Below, in pieces: positions 1 to 8,887 of a stretch of DNA of 64,000 nt. Each line of letters starts with the position of its first letter. The first letter of the stretch is position 1. A program made the translations under genes and the position numbers. The stretch comes from Pseudomonas ovata (GTDB lineage: Bacteria > Pseudomonadota > Gammaproteobacteria > Pseudomonadales > Pseudomonadaceae): positions 62,001 to 126,000 of the forward strand of contig NZ_QFFU01000003.1 in the NCBI RefSeq assembly GCF_003131185.1. The letters run 5' to 3'. A model generated the notes under the pieces. That model was not told the DNA's origin. It was given only the letters and a program-made list of their open reading frames with translations, and did not search any database.

Positions 1-500
1 AGATCGGCTCGCCGCTGGATGAAAGCACCGAGTTCGGACCGGTCACCAATCGTGTCCACCAACAGAAACTGGGCGCGTTCTTTGACAAGGCGCGCGCCGA
101 ACACTGCACCATCGTGCATGGCGGCCGGCTGATCGAGCGTGAGGGGTTCTATGTCGAGCCGACCGTGATCCTGGCCAACTCGGTGAACGACAGTCTGCTC
201 AACGAAGAAACCTTCGGCCCCATCGCCACCTTCCTGCCATATGACGACGAGGAGGAAATGCTGGCCCTGATGAACAACACCCCTTACGGGCTGAGCGCCA
301 GCCTGTGGACCAACGACCTGGGCAAGGCCATGCGCATGGTGCCACGCATCGAAGCCGGCACCGTGTGGGTCAACATGCACACCCTGCTCGACCCGGCCGT
401 GCCGTTTGGCGGCATCAAAGCCTCAGGTATCGGCCGTGAGTTCGGCGAGGCGTTCATCGATGATTACACCGAGCTCAAATCGGTGATGATCCGCTACTGA
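1..500 (+). CDS. Aldehyde dehydrogenase, C-terminal part (5' end outside window)
   Basis: The reading frame is open from base 3 and ends with TGA at 498-500. It encodes the last ~165 residues of an NAD(P)-dependent aldehyde dehydrogenase. Visible family marks are EETFGPI, NNTPYGLSASLWT, GTVWVNMH and PFGGIKASGIGREFG, all from the C-terminal half of the ALDH fold. The catalytic cysteine would lie upstream of the window. The GTVWVNMHTLLDPAVPFGG segment and the end FIDDYTELKSV resemble phenylacetaldehyde dehydrogenases (FeaB/PeaE type), so an aromatic aldehyde substrate is plausible. That assignment is from memory of the family and not certain. A REP-like repeat follows directly. Confidence 0.9.
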   Translation, partial: IGSPLDESTEFGPVTNRVHQQKLGAFFDKARAEHCTIVHGGRLIEREGFYVEPTVILANSVNDSLLNEETFGPIATFLPYDDEEEMLALMNNTPYGLSASLWTNDLGKAMRMVPRIEAGTVWVNMHTLLDPAVPFGGIKASGIGREFGEAFIDDYTELKSVMIRY

Positions 501-507
501 TCGAGAC

Positions 508-617
508 GTGCTGTAGCGCCTTGGCAGGAGCGACCGGGCGGTGAACCGCTTTGGCCGTAAAGGGCATGGCACAGGCGTGTGGTGCGCCCTTCCCGGCTAA
601 AGCCGGTCCTACAGCAC
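508..617. repeat. REP-like inverted repeat between ALDH and bphP
   Basis: A 9-bp perfect inverted repeat (GTGCTGTAG at 508-516 and CTACAGCAC at 609-617) brackets a segment containing CCGGCTAAAGCCGG, typical of Pseudomonas extragenic palindromes. The right arm overlaps the TAG stop of bphP (609-611). The two flanking genes converge here, so it may also act as a terminator or stabilise 3' ends. Confidence 0.55.
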
Positions 618-2846
618 CCTCGGGACGGTGAAACGAAACTCGCTGCCCTGTCCCACTTCGCTTTCGGCCGTCAGCACCCCACCATGAGCCTTGATAATGC
701 CCTGGGAGATGTACAGTCCAAGGCCGGTGCCACTGGGGTTGTTGTCCTTGAGCGTCCAGTACCGATCAAAAATGTGCGGCAGTTGCTCAGGGGCAATCCC
801 TTCGCCACTGTCGCGCACACTGAAGGCAATATCGCTGCCGCACGGCTCGGCTGTGACGGTGATACGGCCCTGCTTGGGGCTGAACTTGATGGCATTGCCG
901 ATCAGGTTCGACAACACCTGGAACAGACGCTCCGGGTCGGCATTGACCCTGAGGTCCAGGCACGGCATGAACACCAGTTCGACAGCCTTGTCCAGCGCCA
1001 GGGGCGACAGCAGCGTATAAGCCTCATCGAGAATCTGACTGACCTCCAGGTGCCTGGGGGTGATGGTGTAGCGACCGGCTTCGATCTTCGAGGTGTCGAG
1101 CAAGTCTTCGAGCAGCACATTCATGCGGCTGGCCGCCTGTTGCATGGTGTCGAGTGCCGAAGCGATGCGTCTTGAAGTGTGCGGCCCTTCAGAGCTGAAC
1201 GACTTTTGCATCATGCCGCAAAGCATGGAAATCACGGTCATGGGGCTGCGCAAGTCATGGGAAACCACCGCGACCAAGTCATCGCGGGCCCGGACAGCCT
1301 GCTGTTCACGCAAGACCTGACGAGCCAGATCGTTTTCCAGGGCCGAACGGCGCAGGTCCTGGGCAGCGAACAGGTCACCATGACTCCACGGCGCGGCAAT
1401 GCCGGCCACCTCGACCTTCCAGATTTCGAACGAGGTGCGTGGCCGCAGGCGCGGCGTGCCTTCGGCATCACTCATGTCCAGCGGCTTTTCCGGGTTGCCG
1501 CTCCACGGAATGCTTTCCTTGACCTCCCGACGAAACCACAAGACCCCGTTATCCACCGGCTTGGGCAGGCTCATGGCCAATACACCGCTGGCCTCTTTCT
1601 GGTAATCGGCGGCCGGTGCATACACGCTGGACAGATGATGGCTGGCGAACACCGGCTCGCCCTGCGCCCGCAGCCAGGCGTGCAAGGCATGGATCTGCCC
1701 GGGCTCGGGGCACTTGCCATATCGGTGCAAGGTCGTGCCCTCGATGATCGCCACGCCGCTGGCATCGACCATGTCCATCAACGTTTGCGGCTCTGCACTC
1801 AAGCCTTCGAACACCGTGTCTTGCGCATTGACCATCAAGGCATTGAGCCGCGCCAGGGTCTGCAACTTGGTTTCACGCTGGCGGCTGACTTCCAGCGCCT
1901 CCATGGCACTGATCTGCAACGACAGCACCTGCCCCAGGGTCTGACAGGCGCTGCGCAGTTCAGGTGGCACATACAGCGGCGTACGGTGGCCGCAGGTAAT
2001 CAACCCCCACAGCCGGTCGCCCTTGAGCAGCGACACACTCATGGACGAACGCACGCCCATGTTGCGCATGTACTCGCAATGCACCGGCGACACGCTGCGC
2101 AGCGTGGCAAAGCTCATGTCCAGCGGCTGGCCGGTGTCGGGACGCAGCGACGGCACCAGCTCGACCGCCGTGTAGTCGGCGTCGGGAATGATCCGCAACC
2201 AGTTGCGCCGGTACAGTTCACGCGCCTGCTCGGGAATGTCGGAGGCCGGAAAAAACAGGCCGTTGTACAGTTCCATGGCCGGCGAAGACGCTTCGGCAAT
2301 CACCTGGCCGTGACCTTGCGCTTCGAAGCGGTAGATCAGCACCCGATCGTAACCGGTGAGCCGCTGAATCTCGTGCACGCAGGCTTCATACAAGGCCGGC
2401 AGGCTTTGTGCGGCCTGCAGGTTACGCAGAATGCGCCCCAGGTTGCGGCTCGTGGCCTTGTCGTCGACCGGCATGGCCGGCAGGTCCTGGCGCTCGAGTT
2501 CCAGCACCAGCACACCCTGGTGACGATGCAGCAAGGCTTCGAAGGCGTGGCCCTGGATACTGACCCGCAAGGGCGAGGCATCGGCGAATGACTCGGCGGT
2601 GCAAGCCTCGGCAATGCTGGCCGCCTGTACCGGACCCAGCAGGCAGGCCAGGGGCTGGCCCAGCACCTGCGCCGGTTGCACGCCGAACAGGGGTTCGATG
2701 TTGGCGCTGACCTGCAACAGCTCAAGGCCCGGCTCGCTCAGCGTCAACAGCACACCGTGGGGCTGGATGGCCCCGGGATATTGAATCGGCTCGCTGGCAC
2801 AGTTGGCCAGTAACTGCTTGAAGAGTGCCGGATCGTGAGGGCTCAT
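609..2846 (-). CDS. bphP: Bacteriophytochrome histidine kinase
   Basis: A 745-residue red/far-red light sensor kinase that binds biliverdin. Cys16 lies in the N-terminal NCASEP...PGAIQPHG segment, where bacteriophytochromes attach the bilin. A PAS domain (about 20-120) is followed by a GAF domain with PASDIP at 200-205 and the conserved CGH at 285-287. The PHY domain has its tongue motif PRTSF at 469-473. The kinase half has a HisKA H-box with phospho-acceptor His530 in VVSHDLRSP, an N-box near 647-655, DSGEGI near 679 and GTGLGL near 706. The start overlaps the bphO stop by 4 bases, implying translational coupling. No response regulator is encoded nearby, so its phosphotransfer partner lies elsewhere. 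Confidence 0.95.
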   Translation of the reverse strand: MSPHDPALFKQLLANCASEPIQYPGAIQPHGVLLTLSEPGLELLQVSANIEPLFGVQPAQVLGQPLACLLGPVQAASIAEACTAESFADASPLRVSIQGHAFEALLHRHQGVLVLELERQDLPAMPVDDKATSRNLGRILRNLQAAQSLPALYEACVHEIQRLTGYDRVLIYRFEAQGHGQVIAEASSPAMELYNGLFFPASDIPEQARELYRRNWLRIIPDADYTAVELVPSLRPDTGQPLDMSFATLRSVSPVHCEYMRNMGVRSSMSVSLLKGDRLWGLITCGHRTPLYVPPELRSACQTLGQVLSLQISAMEALEVSRQRETKLQTLARLNALMVNAQDTVFEGLSAEPQTLMDMVDASGVAIIEGTTLHRYGKCPEPGQIHALHAWLRAQGEPVFASHHLSSVYAPAADYQKEASGVLAMSLPKPVDNGVLWFRREVKESIPWSGNPEKPLDMSDAEGTPRLRPRTSFEIWKVEVAGIAAPWSHGDLFAAQDLRRSALENDLARQVLREQQAVRARDDLVAVVSHDLRSPMTVISMLCGMMQKSFSSEGPHTSRRIASALDTMQQAASRMNVLLEDLLDTSKIEAGRYTITPRHLEVSQILDEAYTLLSPLALDKAVELVFMPCLDLRVNADPERLFQVLSNLIGNAIKFSPKQGRITVTAEPCGSDIAFSVRDSGEGIAPEQLPHIFDRYWTLKDNNPSGTGLGLYISQGIIKAHGGVLTAESEVGQGSEFRFTVPRVL

Positions 2847-3457
2847 GACAGGACTCCCTGACGTTCAAGCCATTGCTCGAAACAGTTGAACGTGGCACAC
2901 GCGGCCTGGGCGGCGGCCTGATGCAAGGCAGGGTCTGCCGGCTGCTCGTCCAGCAGCGCCAGAAAGGCCTTCCAGCGTCGACCGGTCTCGGCACCGTAGA
3001 CGTTCATGAACGCAGCGCCTGTGTGCTCATCCAGCCCCAGAGTGACGTGCATCTGCCGACGCAAGACCTGGCCGCCCAGGGTCGCCCCTTCCAGTACATA
3101 CAGCACCCCCAGGCACGCGCCGGGACTGTCGATACACGGCAAGTCCTGGCACACAGGCCATTGCGCGAACGAGTGGACGTCATGGCCCAGGGCTTGAAGG
3201 TCGCGCTGCAGGGTCGGGGCCTTCAGGCGCAGGGCCAGGTCGAGCCCGGACGGCGCGCACATGCAGTCCATGAGCGCCGCTTCCAGCGGCTGGTAGAAAC
3301 CGTAATAGGCTTGAATCAGGCGGACATACAGCGCGTGATTCATGCCGGGCGAGAAAAACGGCATGCGCTTTTCCAGCCGGGTGTGCAAATGGCCTGTCTG
3401 CGCCCTGAGTGCATCAAGCATTCTGGGCGAGTCCAGGCGAATAGGCGTTGCCGACAT
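2843..3457 (-). CDS. bphO: Biliverdin-producing heme oxygenase
   Basis: A 204-residue heme oxygenase that opens heme to biliverdin, CO and iron, supplying the chromophore for the adjacent phytochrome. The N-terminal segment LRAQTGHLHTRLEKRMPFF contains the expected proximal heme ligand, probably His25. The central VLEGATLGGQVL segment is the glycine-rich distal helix. Length fits bacterial BphO/HemO proteins. It is the first gene of a bphO-bphP pair (4-base overlap). A 144-base gap separates it from the transaldolase-like gene upstream, so co-transcription with that gene is possible but not shown. An iron-scavenging HemO role is less likely given the phytochrome partner. Confidence 0.94.
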   Translation of the reverse strand: MSATPIRLDSPRMLDALRAQTGHLHTRLEKRMPFFSPGMNHALYVRLIQAYYGFYQPLEAALMDCMCAPSGLDLALRLKAPTLQRDLQALGHDVHSFAQWPVCQDLPCIDSPGACLGVLYVLEGATLGGQVLRRQMHVTLGLDEHTGAAFMNVYGAETGRRWKAFLALLDEQPADPALHQAAAQAACATFNCFEQWLERQGVLS

Positions 3458-3601
3458 CCGGTAAGGCTCTCAGAGGGTTGGACCGCAAAACGCATCCCAG
3501 CGATCAAAGCGCCTCAACATACAGGCGCAAAGCCATTGCCAACAGCCATTTCATTGCGTAATAAACACAATCAAGGGCTGTCGGCGACCAAAGGGCATGT
3601 T

Positions 3602-4834
3602 TCAGCCACTTTTTCTGAGGCAGGCACCGGTCTGGAAAGGTTCGTTCGATGAAAGCACGGGGCTATACGATGGCGGGCTCACTTGCCGGGCAACCCCCAG
3701 TAGCCTGGTATAGGCACGCAAACTTTGCGCAATGTTCTGTAGAAAAACCGGATGCCGGGCAAAGCAGGCACTGGCCAGGCTGTCAGCGCCCCAGACCTGG
3801 CGAAAGGCCGGGATACGCAACAAACGCTGCATGATGTCGACCGGTACGGCCGCAAGGTCTTGATCCTCACTCGACGGTGCGTCACTACTGACGCGGATGA
3901 GTGCCTCGATCTGACGATCGTCGGCGCTGTAGAGCACAGGCTCCTGGACACTGCCCTGGGCCGGCCAGCCTCTGGCCAAAGCGCCCTGCGGATCCGGCGC
4001 CAGGCCCGGAACCATCAGCCAGGTGGCCTCGCTGTAGCCAAGCATGGCACCGCTCAAGGCCCGATACAGGGCAACCTCGGCCCAGCGCTGTTCGGTGGCC
4101 GACAGTTCAATGCCAAACTGCGCGGCCTGCATCTTGAATTCAGGGTGAGCCATCAAACCGGTATAGATGACGCTGATCAGATGCCGGGTACGCTTGAGGC
4201 AGACGCCCTGGCTCAAGGCTCGTTGGCGCCCGCGCCGAATGGCCGCCAGCCCCGCCCGCAGTTGTGCCACGCTGAAACACAGGCTGGCATTGACCGCATG
4301 ACCGGTGGCGACCAATTCTTCGATGACCTCACACCCCATTTCGCTGAGTGGCACGCTGACCATGATATTGGGCATCAGGTTGGCCAGCTCGCGCGCGCGC
4401 CTGAGCGTGCCAGCGGCGCTGTGATACTCACTCGGCTCGATCTCCACGGCCACCCAGCCACGCACCGCCTCACTGGCCTGCCAGGCGTCGAACAGCAATT
4501 CGGCGCTTTCGCGCAAGGCGGCTTCATAGAGCGTTCGATGCAGCGGGGCCGGCGTCAGTAACTGACTCCAGGGTCGGGCACGACGCGCCCAGTGCTGCAG
4601 ATTGGAATTGAGATAGGTATTGATCGAAGCCAGGGTCGTGATCGCGCCACCGATACCCGCCTCGGCCGAGGCAAATCCCACAGGCAGAAGCGTCTCGATG
4701 CGGTGATGGGCTTGCGGGTAGTCCTTGAGCATCCGCGCCTTGAACACCGGGTAAGACGCCGGTGCGCCCTCCCACCAATAATATGACTGGCAACGCCGAC
4801 GGTTGAAGTCGTGCATCAGGCTATGCGATTCCAT
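3602..4834 (-). CDS. Degenerate transaldolase-fold protein, function unknown
   Basis: A 410-residue protein whose centre (about 125-195) matches the transaldolase family: VAVEIEPSEYHSA corresponds to the VSIEVDPRLAHDT strand, and GHAVNASLCFSVAQ at 178-191 to GI-VNVTLIFSV-Q. In active transaldolases the strand between them reads (I/V)KIPAT, whose lysine forms the Schiff base. Here it reads NIMVSVPLS and the lysine position is Ser160. The N-terminal TTNPS motif appears degraded to TTLAS (66-70), and the FFVSRVD strand is not recognisable. Transaldolase chemistry by the known mechanism is therefore unlikely. The start at 4834 has an AGGA ribosome-binding site; Met7 is an alternative. It points toward bphO-bphP with a 144-base gap. 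A structural, regulatory or different catalytic role is open. Confidence 0.75.
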   Translation of the reverse strand: MESHSLMHDFNRRRCQSYYWWEGAPASYPVFKARMLKDYPQAHHRIETLLPVGFASAEAGIGGAITTLASINTYLNSNLQHWARRARPWSQLLTPAPLHRTLYEAALRESAELLFDAWQASEAVRGWVAVEIEPSEYHSAAGTLRRARELANLMPNIMVSVPLSEMGCEVIEELVATGHAVNASLCFSVAQLRAGLAAIRRGRQRALSQGVCLKRTRHLISVIYTGLMAHPEFKMQAAQFGIELSATEQRWAEVALYRALSGAMLGYSEATWLMVPGLAPDPQGALARGWPAQGSVQEPVLYSADDRQIEALIRVSSDAPSSEDQDLAAVPVDIMQRLLRIPAFRQVWGADSLASACFARHPVFLQNIAQSLRAYTRLLGVARQVSPPSYSPVLSSNEPFQTGACLRKSG

Positions 4835-5281
4835 GCATCCTGCCCTAACAAAGTGATAGTTTGAATGGTTCAGGGCCTGTGCCCCGAATGCTTATAAGCG
4901 AACCTGGCAGCGGATTAATACAGATTAAACAGGGTTTCCTGCGGTCACGAAAACGCACCGCCAGCGCACCCTTGACGCACTGTAATTATTATAAGAATGG
5001 GCCACGCAACGAGGATGCTGCCACCACGGATGTACGCACCCGCCAATGGCCTTGGTCACCGGCCAACACATGCTTCAAGTGCGCCAGAGCCGGTGCACTA
5101 GAGGGCTTAAATAGCCTGTCAACGGGCGTTAGAATGTAGCAGCATTATTCAACTGTCAAACCATTGGGCGGCACTTTCTCGTCGCACAAACGGCCTGAAT
5201 TTATCGATTATTTTAATACTTCATTTTTATGACAGCATTGAACAACTGCAACCCCCTCAAATAACCTTTTCCCTGACTGAC
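4835..5281. other. Intergenic region, divergence side of the transaldolase-like gene
   Basis: About 450 bases without a convincing gene. It is more AT-rich than its surroundings (for example around 5140-5280). It should carry the promoter of the gene starting at 4834. A 92-codon frame at 4861-5139 has no ribosome-binding site and no family resemblance, so I leave it out. Confidence 0.5.
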
Positions 5282-5320
5282 AAAAAAAGGATGCCCCCTC
5301 ATTTGAGGGAACATCCCTTT
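5282..5320 (-). terminator. Rho-independent terminator of the TonB receptor gene
   Basis: On the minus strand a hairpin (GGATG/CATCC outer arms, CCCTCA/TGAGGG inner arms) ends in a run of T (A at 5282-5288 on the plus strand). It lies 28 bases beyond the receptor stop codon. Confidence 0.8.
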
Positions 5321-5347
5321 TATTACACAGATCGTTATAACCCGGGA

Positions 5348-7807
5348 TCAGAACGTGCCGCGTACGGTCACTTCCAGGCTGCGCGGTTCGCCCCAGTAAT
5401 AACTGGTGGCCGTCGTGCCAATCTTCTTGTAATAGGCCTTGTCGAACAGGTTATTGGCATTGAGCTGCACGGAATAATGGTCATTGAGGCGATAGTTGGC
5501 CATGGCGCTGTATACCGCATAGCCGCTCTGGGTGGCCAGGGCATTGCCGCTGCGCGAGTAGATATCGCTCTGCGCCCGCACCCCGCCACCGACGGTAAGG
5601 TCCGACCAGGCGCCAGGCAGGCGATAGCTGGTAAACAGCTTGAGCATGCGCTTGGGGTCGGTGGAGCGCAGCACGTTACCGGTATTGCTGATCGTGTCCT
5701 TGAGGTATTCGGTGCTGGTGTAGGTGTAGCCACCGGACACCTGCCAGCCGGGCAGGACCTCACCGGACACTTCGATCTCAAAACCGTCGCTGCGGCTCTT
5801 GCCGCTGGCCGTCTGGCAGTAGCCGGAGGCGTAGAACGGCGGGCACGGGTTGGGGCTGTTGATGTCGTCGAGTGCCTTGCCCACCTGATTGATGCGGAAC
5901 AGCGCCAGCGAAGTGTTCAGGCGCCCCTCATAGAACTCGCCCTTGATGCCCATTTCATAGGCCTCACCGGTGATCGGCTCCAGCACCGAACCGGCCGCGT
6001 CCGTGGCGCTTTGCGGGTTGAAGATCTCGGTGTAGCTGGCGTAGGTGCTGAAATTGTCGTTGAGGTCATAGATCAGCGCCGCGTACGGGACGATTTCCTG
6101 GTTGACGCTGTAGTCGCCGGTGGCGGTGGTCGACTGGTCGTACTTCCACCAGTTCATGCGCGCACCGAGGATGGCGGTCAATGGCTCGGCCAGCGAGAGG
6201 CGCCAGGTGGCGTGGGCGCCTTCCTGGGTGGTGCGGGTCATGACCGGGCGGGCGGTGATGTTGATGGCAGGCTCGGCAATCGCCTTGGGGTCCCAGTTAC
6301 GGATATCGAAGTCACTCAAGACACCTACGACCCGATTGGTGGCCGAGGCGGTGGAATCATTGCGAATACGTTCGAGGCCCAGCATCAGTTCATGCTGGCG
6401 ACCGAACAGATCGAATGGACCGTTAAGCGTGGCGCTGAGATTGGTCTGCTCGCTTTCACCACCATCGCCCTCGGTCACTTGCATGTTCATCAGGTAAGGG
6501 TTGGTGGTACTGGCACGCTCGATAAAAGTCTGTTTGAAGCCATTATTATCCAGGCGAAAATGCGTGCGCGTGCCGGACAGTTTCAGTGCCCAGTCGTTAT
6601 CGAACAGATGCTCGAGCTCGACAAAAGTCTGCAGGTTGCTGCGGTTCCAGCGGTTCCAGTCGGCCCCCAGGTAGGTGCTGCGCGACAGCTCCAGCGGCTG
6701 GCCGCTGAAATCCGCCGGCAACCCGCCCCAGGCGCCGGTGGCGTCCAGCTCGGTGTACTCGATGCCAGTGGTCAGGGTGGTGCGCTCGCCGAGGTCGGCA
6801 GCCAGCGAGCCGTAGAGCACGTTCTTGCGCTCCATACGGCTGTCCTGAAACAGGTCGCGGTCATCGTGCACCGCGATCATCCGGCCACGCAGGGCACCTT
6901 CGGCGGCCAGCGGGCCGGACACATCCAGTACATAACGCTGGGCATCCCAGGAACCGGCGGTGACGCTGGCCGAACCCTGGAACTCGCGTGTCGGGCGCTT
7001 GCGCACCATATTGACCGTGCCGGACGGGTTGCCCGAACCGCGCAGCATGCCGGTGGCGCCACGCAGCACCTCAACGTGGTCGATGATGGCCGAGTCGCTC
7101 TGGATGAATGAGCCGCCACCACTGCCCTGCACCACTGTCGCGCCATCGTACTGGATCGCGTCGATCTGGTAGCCGCGCGAATAATAGGTAACCCGTTCAC
7201 TGTCGACATAATCGACGACCACGCCCGGCGTCTGCTCCAGCACTGTGGTCAGGTTGGTCAGGCCTTGATCCTGCAAGCGCTGGCTGGTCAGCACCGTGAC
7301 CGATTGCGGGGTACGGCGCAGGGTCTGCGGCGACTTGCCGATGCTCACGGCACCGGTGGTATAGGAGCCTGAGTTCTCGGTCACGCTGCCCAGACCGCTG
7401 CCGGTCACACTGATGGCGCCCAGTTCGATGGCGCCGTCAGCCAGTGCCTCGGGCCTGGCGATCAGCACATAACTGCCGTTACCCTGCGCCACCACCTGAA
7501 AGTTGCTGCCGGCCAGCAGCGTGGCAAAGCCTTCATGGAGGCTGTAGCTGCCACGCAAGCCCGGCGACTGACGCCCCTGCAATTGCGCGGCATCGAACGA
7601 GATGGCCGCCCCGGCCTCGACGGCAAAGCGGCTGAGCACTTCGGTCAGGCTGCCGCTGGCAATGTCATAGCTGCGCACACGGCTTTCGCTCGCGGTTTCG
7701 GCGGCCACCGTCTGCAACGATGGCATCAGGCAGACAGCCCCCAGGCCGAACAGGCAAACGCGAATGGCCGTGCTCAACACGCTGTATTTGGGCTTGCAAG
7801 GTGTCAT
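5348..7807 (-). CDS. TonB-dependent siderophore receptor with STN signalling domain
   Basis: An 819-residue outer-membrane receptor. After a signal peptide (cleavage near residue 36, after VAA) comes a secretin/TonB N-terminal short domain (RVRSYDIASGSLTEVLSRFAVEAG, about 45-115). This extension is found in receptors that signal to a FecR-type anti-sigma factor. The plug domain follows (PQSVTVLTSQRL, EVLRGATGMLRGSGNPSGTVNM), then a C-terminal beta-barrel ending in aromatic F, as outer-membrane proteins do. It lies downstream of the sigma and anti-sigma genes on the same strand, so ligand binding should induce its own transcription. The ligand is probably a ferric siderophore (FpvA/FiuA/FoxA-like architecture), but the sequence alone does not say which. 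Confidence 0.93.
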   Translation of the reverse strand: MTPCKPKYSVLSTAIRVCLFGLGAVCLMPSLQTVAAETASESRVRSYDIASGSLTEVLSRFAVEAGAAISFDAAQLQGRQSPGLRGSYSLHEGFATLLAGSNFQVVAQGNGSYVLIARPEALADGAIELGAISVTGSGLGSVTENSGSYTTGAVSIGKSPQTLRRTPQSVTVLTSQRLQDQGLTNLTTVLEQTPGVVVDYVDSERVTYYSRGYQIDAIQYDGATVVQGSGGGSFIQSDSAIIDHVEVLRGATGMLRGSGNPSGTVNMVRKRPTREFQGSASVTAGSWDAQRYVLDVSGPLAAEGALRGRMIAVHDDRDLFQDSRMERKNVLYGSLAADLGERTTLTTGIEYTELDATGAWGGLPADFSGQPLELSRSTYLGADWNRWNRSNLQTFVELEHLFDNDWALKLSGTRTHFRLDNNGFKQTFIERASTTNPYLMNMQVTEGDGGESEQTNLSATLNGPFDLFGRQHELMLGLERIRNDSTASATNRVVGVLSDFDIRNWDPKAIAEPAINITARPVMTRTTQEGAHATWRLSLAEPLTAILGARMNWWKYDQSTTATGDYSVNQEIVPYAALIYDLNDNFSTYASYTEIFNPQSATDAAGSVLEPITGEAYEMGIKGEFYEGRLNTSLALFRINQVGKALDDINSPNPCPPFYASGYCQTASGKSRSDGFEIEVSGEVLPGWQVSGGYTYTSTEYLKDTISNTGNVLRSTDPKRMLKLFTSYRLPGAWSDLTVGGGVRAQSDIYSRSGNALATQSGYAVYSAMANYRLNDHYSVQLNANNLFDKAYYKKIGTTATSYYWGEPRSLEVTVRGTF

Positions 7808-7932
7808 GTGTCCCCTCCCCTCGGGTATGTAATGACCGGTATCGAGGGGTTAGCCGAACGGGACACCCGATTAATGCAAAGACGATGCATTTTTATTTGC
7901 GCACGCTTGCCCTGTTGCGAAAACAGCCTCTG

Positions 7933-8877
7933 TCAGGCGCGGCTGACGGTTACCCACAAGGCGGTATGGCGCACCACTTTCAGGCCCAGGCCGCTTTCCA
8001 GCGCCGCCAGGGCGATGTCGGTATTGGCCAGCGGAAAGGCACCCGACACCTTGAGTCCGGCCACGGCCGGATCGCAGCGCAACCAGCCACGCCGGTAGCG
8101 GCTCAGCTCGGCCAGCAGCTCGCCCAAGGGTTGTTCGATGGCCAGCAGGCTGCCGTGCTGCCAGGCAGCCGTGGCCGGCGTATTGGGCCGCACGGCCTCG
8201 ATATGTTCGCGGTCGAACTGCACCTGCTGGCCCGCCTGCAGCGATTGCGCCGGGCCGCTATCGGGCAGGTGCACCTCGGCACTGTTGCGCAGCACCGAGA
8301 CCTGCGCGCCGTGCCCGAGCACGCGCACGGTCAGGCGAGTGTCCTGCGCCTGCACGCGACCATAGGGGGTTTGCACCCACAGCGGCCGGCCCAATGAATC
8401 GGGGGAGGCATTGACCAGGATTTCGCCGGCACGCAGGGTCAACTGCCGCTGCCGGGCATTGAAGTCGACATCCAGCGCGGTGTCGGTATTGAGCTTGATG
8501 ACGCTGCCGTCGGCCAGTTGCAGGTCGCGCTGCTCGCCCACAGCGGTACGGTACTGGGCGAGCAAGGCGGCCCCGGTGTCGCTGCGCCAGCCGGCAATGC
8601 CCAGGCCGCCGGCAGCGGCCAGCAGCACCACGCTGCGCAGCACCTGGCGACGCGACTGGCCGCCGCGTAGCACGGGCGCCGCGACCTGGCCGGGCACCCG
8701 GGCAAATTGCGAACTGACTGACTCGACCCGTTGCCAGGCTTGCCGGTGCAGCGGGTCGGCATCATGCCAGCGTTGCCAGCCCTCGCGGTCATGCTCGCTG
8801 TCTTCGCCACTGGCCAGCCGCGCATACCAGTGCGCGGCCATGCGAATGGCTTCGCGCTCGGGGCCGGAAGGGCTCAC
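7933..8877 (-). CDS. FecR-family anti-sigma / sigma regulator
   Basis: A 314-residue inner-membrane regulator that relays receptor occupancy to the ECF sigma factor encoded just upstream. The N-terminal cytoplasmic DUF4880-type segment contains AAHWYARLASGE and WQRWHDADPLHRQAW (about 14-50). A single membrane segment follows (VVLLAAAGGLGIAGW, near 87-102), then the periplasmic FecR domain (LADGSVIKLNTDTALDVDF, GEILVNA) and an STN-like C-terminus (SGAFPLANTDIALAALESGLGLKV). The start is GTG at 8875-8877: no in-frame ATG exists between the sigma gene's stop and this codon. It is 10 bases downstream of the sigma gene and surely co-transcribed. Confidence 0.92.
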   Translation of the reverse strand: MSPSGPEREAIRMAAHWYARLASGEDSEHDREGWQRWHDADPLHRQAWQRVESVSSQFARVPGQVAAPVLRGGQSRRQVLRSVVLLAAAGGLGIAGWRSDTGAALLAQYRTAVGEQRDLQLADGSVIKLNTDTALDVDFNARQRQLTLRAGEILVNASPDSLGRPLWVQTPYGRVQAQDTRLTVRVLGHGAQVSVLRNSAEVHLPDSGPAQSLQAGQQVQFDREHIEAVRPNTPATAAWQHGSLLAIEQPLGELLAELSRYRRGWLRCDPAVAGLKVSGAFPLANTDIALAALESGLGLKVVRHTALWVTVSRA

Positions 8878-8887
8878 GTCGGCGCCA

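Noticed and set aside
4861-5139. 92-codon ORF in the gap after the transaldolase-like gene
   Set aside because: No ribosome-binding site, irregular composition and no recognisable family.
5291-7111. 606-codon plus-strand frame opposite the TonB receptor gene
   Set aside because: It is the antisense shadow of a clear receptor gene; no ribosome-binding site and no family resemblance. Similar shadows opposite alaS, acsA and astD were also left out.
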